Assembly (NCBI GenBank): GCA_026387595.1
Contig: JAPLLL010000129.1
Span: 1 to 5,481, forward strand
DNA: 5,481 nt
From: Candidatus Omnitrophota bacterium
GTDB taxonomy: Bacteria > Omnitrophota > Gorgyraeia > JABMQH01
Reading direction: 5' to 3'
The notes beneath the pieces were generated by a model. It worked only from the letters and a program-made list of their open reading frames with translations. It was not told where the DNA came from and made no database searches. The stretch's first letter is position 1. Every line of letters begins with the position of its first letter. The translations under genes and the position numbers were made by a program. This document shows, in pieces, positions 3,182 through 5,481 of this stretch.

Positions 3182-5481
3182 CAGCCTGATCTGCTGCGGC
3201 CCCTCGCAACAAATGAAAGCCGTAGATTGTCCGCTAAAATTCCCGCGCCTCTCAACAGAGACGAAGCCCAAAAACTTTTTGAAAAATATAACTGGTCCGT
3301 GCCTGCCGTAAAGAAGGCGCTTAATAAAATGAGTTTTCCAGTAAAGCATCGTTTTGTGTTCGATGTTTTTGAAGAAGCGGGGGTTTTGGATGTTTTTAAG
3401 GAAAAATTTAACGAGAAGACAAGGGAATATACCCATAACCGCGTAAAACTGGGTCAATTTTTTTCGCTGGGCCGGCCGCTTTTGGCTGAGTGCATGCGCG
3501 ACCCGCGCCTATCGTACCGGCTGACGAAATTGACAGATGAAGAGGTCCAAAGGCTTTTTGAAAAACACAACTGGAACGTGTTTGCGATGCGCAAGGAACT
3601 GAATTCAAGGAATTCACGTGTAGAAAATCTTTTTTTACTTGATGTCTTTGATAACGCGGGCGCGCTTACGGTTTTTAAGAAAAAATTCAACGAAAAAGCC
3701 AAGGAGTATATGCACGACCGCGCAAGACTGAGGCAATTCTTCGGTATGGGTACGACGCTTTTGGCTGATTGCATGCGCGACCCGCGTCTCTCGTACCGGC
3801 GGCCTGAACTGACAAATGAACAGACCAAAAAGCTTTTTGAAAAATATGATTGGAAAGTGCCTTTTGTGAGAAATAAGCTTAAGGCGATGGGTTTCCGCTC
3901 AAAAAATCTTACCGCGCTTGATATTTTTGAAAACGCGGGCATGCTGGAGGTTTTGAGGGAAAAGTTCGCCCAAAAAGCGAAAAGGTACAGGCGTAACTCT
4001 AATAAACTCAGTAAATTCTTCAGCGTAAACCGGTCACGCATGACCGCCTGGTTAAGGGATCCGCGGTTGTCATATGAGATGCCAAAACTCACAGATGAAC
4101 AGGGCCGCCGGCTTTTTGCCGAAAACAGCTGGAGCATTCCCGTTGCCAAAGATAAGCTCTGCCAAATGGGTTATGGCACAGTCAACCTGGCATATTTGGA
4201 CATATTTGAACGCGCAGGGTGTCTTGGGGTATTTAAGGAAAAATTAAACGAGAAAATAAAGGAATGCTGGAAATCCGCTTATAAGCTTGAACGATTTTTC
4301 AATGTTGATGCTACATCCGTATATGTATTTTTTAAAGATTCCCGCATCCGGCCGAGCCATAAGCCGGCTGCGGAAGACATATCAGCCGCATTTACAAAAA
4401 ACAAGTGGAAGCTGAAAGCTGTTGCCGGCGAACTTCTTGTACTTGGCGTGCGCAAGAAAAAAGGCGATGACCTTATAGCGATATTCCGCCGCGCAAAGGC
4501 CATGCAGCTGTTCAGGGAAAAGCTTACTGAGAAGGATAGAGAATACGGCGGGTCTGTGCAGAAACTAGCCGGTTTCTTCGGGCTGAACAAAAGGGAGATG
4601 GTGTCTTTGTTAAATGACCCGAGGGCAGGGCTTGATGGACGGCAGATATCGCAGAAAACCCTGATCGGTATATTTGAACGCAATAAATGGAATGCCAAAC
4701 GCGCGGCAGCGGAATTGAGCTTAAAGGGAGTAGTAGGGCAGAGAAGCGAAGGCCCGCTGGATATCTTTGAAAAAGCTGGCGCGTTCGAGATATTTAAAGA
4801 AGGGTTCCTTAAAAAGGTAAAAGAGTTCAAGGGGGATACCCATAAATTGAGCAAGTTCTTCGGCGTTGCATCAAATACGATCATTTACTGGTGGGAGCAT
4901 TACGATCTTTACCCTGCCTCGGTCAGGTTGAACAGAAGGGAAGCCATCAAGATATTTGAAAAGAACAAATGGAAAGTGGACCGTGTCGTGGAAGAACTTG
5001 CCGGCCTTGGCGCGGCGGTCTGGAACAAGGCCTACCTTGATGTTTTTGAAAACACAGGGCTGCTTGCTGTGTTCAAAGCCAGGCTGCAGCAGGCAAGACG
5101 GGAATATAATGGCTCTTCCAAAAAGATCGCGAAATTTTTCGGCGTACGCGATGTGACGATAAGAAAATGGGTCGTAGACCCCCGCATATTGCCTGACGGA
5201 AAAGCGCCTGCCCGGGAAACCATACTGGCTGTTATAGAAAAATACAATTGGGACCTGGATAAAGCGGTACCGGCCCTTGCGGAGTATGGCCTTGGGGATT
5301 CAGCGCTGTCTTCCATTACTTATCTCGGTTACAAGGACATGCTCTACGATAAGCTTTTATCCGTTTACAGGGAAGTTAACTATAATAACTTTGAATTTGT
5401 AAAAAGGTTCCACCCCGCTATGTTTTCCGGGAGCAGGGAGCACAACATAAGCGCAAAATCACTTGATTATTTTATGTCCTG
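3104..5481 (+). CDS. Exported tandem-repeat protein with HTH-like modules, unknown family, 3' partial
   Basis: I do not recognise this gene. A single frame is open from ATG 3104 to the window edge: 792 codons with no stop, preceded in frame by TGA at 3077. Residues 1-26 form a Sec-type signal peptide, followed by a linker (27-49). From residue 50 there are eight units of 92-94 residues, marked by Trp64, 157, 250, 343, 435, 529, 623 and 716. A unit reads roughly L-T-D-E-x(4)-LFEKxxWxV, a Leu-rich helix, LDIFExAGxLxVFKEKF, a charged helix ending in Tyr, KLxxFFGV, and xxWLxDPRLSY. Two stretches per unit resemble helix-turn-helix cores: the WxVxxVxxxL segment (Fis-like) and the KLSKFFGVxxxTIxxW segment. 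Units 1-3 are most alike; unit 8 lacks FF and DPR. No membrane segment follows the signal, which suggests a periplasmic or secreted protein. It stands alone after a terminator, with no visible Shine-Dalgarno sequence. Function is unknown; the HTH likeness is by eye only. Confidence 0.9.
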   Translation, partial: MLTKIKSRLVSIIVTCLIIPSQLTWAQPDLLRPLATNESRRLSAKIPAPLNRDEAQKLFEKYNWSVPAVKKALNKMSFPVKHRFVFDVFEEAGVLDVFKEKFNEKTREYTHNRVKLGQFFSLGRPLLAECMRDPRLSYRLTKLTDEEVQRLFEKHNWNVFAMRKELNSRNSRVENLFLLDVFDNAGALTVFKKKFNEKAKEYMHDRARLRQFFGMGTTLLADCMRDPRLSYRRPELTNEQTKKLFEKYDWKVPFVRNKLKAMGFRSKNLTALDIFENAGMLEVLREKFAQKAKRYRRNSNKLSKFFSVNRSRMTAWLRDPRLSYEMPKLTDEQGRRLFAENSWSIPVAKDKLCQMGYGTVNLAYLDIFERAGCLGVFKEKLNEKIKECWKSAYKLERFFNVDATSVYVFFKDSRIRPSHKPAAEDISAAFTKNKWKLKAVAGELLVLGVRKKKGDDLIAIFRRAKAMQLFREKLTEKDREYGGSVQKLAGFFGLNKREMVSLLNDPRAGLDGRQISQKTLIGIFERNKWNAKRAAAELSLKGVVGQRSEGPLDIFEKAGAFEIFKEGFLKKVKEFKGDTHKLSKFFGVASNTIIYWWEHYDLYPASVRLNRREAIKIFEKNKWKVDRVVEELAGLGAAVWNKAYLDVFENTGLLAVFKARLQQARREYNGSSKKIAKFFGVRDVTIRKWVVDPRILPDGKAPARETILAVIEKYNWDLDKAVPALAEYGLGDSALSSITYLGYKDMLYDKLLSVYREVNYNNFEFVKRFHPAMFSGSREHNISAKSLDYFMS
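3251..5481 (+). repeat. Eight coding tandem repeats of about 279 bp (93 residues)
   Basis: Unit starts, set 14 residues before each conserved Trp, are 3251, 3530, 3809, 4088, 4364, 4646, 4928 and 5207, giving lengths of 279, 279, 279, 276, 282, 282 and 279 bp, with unit 8 running off the window. All length changes are multiples of three. Position by position, most units keep Phe10, Trp15, Leu24, Asp38-Ile-Phe40, Ala43-Gly44, Lys52, Tyr60, Leu67, Phe70-Phe71 and Asp84-Pro-Arg86. DPR becomes DSR in unit 4 and is lost in unit 6. DNA identity is highest between units 1 and 2: 40 of 43 bases match between 3478-3520 and 3757-3799. Confidence 0.92.

Noticed and set aside
3454..4149. 231-residue frame on the - strand with repeated Ser-rich phrases
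   Set aside because: The repeats mirror the 279-bp coding repeats of the opposite strand, whose + frame has a signal peptide, conserved residues and is open for 792 codons.
4279..4884. 201-residue frame on the - strand
   Set aside because: Same reason: a shadow of the repeat-protein frame, with biased composition and no recognisable domain.
3251..5481. Regular 279-bp periodicity as a possible CRISPR or DNA satellite
   Set aside because: Period, codon-preserving length changes and stronger protein than DNA conservation show coding repeats, not a non-coding array.

Overview
The window is a bacterial housekeeping locus that runs, all on the + strand, into the front half of a large unrecognised gene. 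Order: primary sigma factor (5' end cut by the window), a CAT-anticodon tRNA, tRNA-Val(CAC), a coiled-coil C4 zinc-ribbon protein, a broken RNase HI gene, the class A RNase P RNA with a clear terminator, and a signal-peptide-bearing repeat protein that is still open at the last base.

The lineage cannot be proven from 5.5 kb. Class A RNase P RNA, a full sigma-70 of the RpoD group, tRNA genes without encoded CCA, short compact intergenic spaces, GC-rich small palindromes and a long exported repeat protein of unknown family together suggest a Gram-negative-type, uncultured lineage such as Omnitrophota (OP3) or a relative. That is an inference.

Positions 1-2118 look like one transcription unit: rpoD ends 17 nt before the first tRNA, the two tRNAs are separated by a 115-nt spacer rich in inverted repeats, and the zinc-ribbon ATG lies 9 nt after the second tRNA, so tRNA processing probably creates the 5' end of that mRNA. 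Positions 2119-2209 hold a striking set of GATTACA-type direct and inverted repeats in front of the RNase HI gene. That gene keeps all four expected acidic active-site positions in the DNA, but about 30 nt, not a multiple of three, are missing between the second and third, so it cannot be read as one protein. rnpB begins at or inside the RNase HI stop codon and ends at a strong intrinsic terminator (2992-3025).

From 3104 to the window edge a single frame stays open for 792 codons. It starts with a typical Sec signal peptide and then carries eight consecutive units of 92-94 residues, each anchored by a conserved Trp and each containing two short helix-turn-helix-like stretches. I do not recognise this family. 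It is the main candidate for undescribed biology here: HTH-like modules repeated in register in a protein that appears to be exported.
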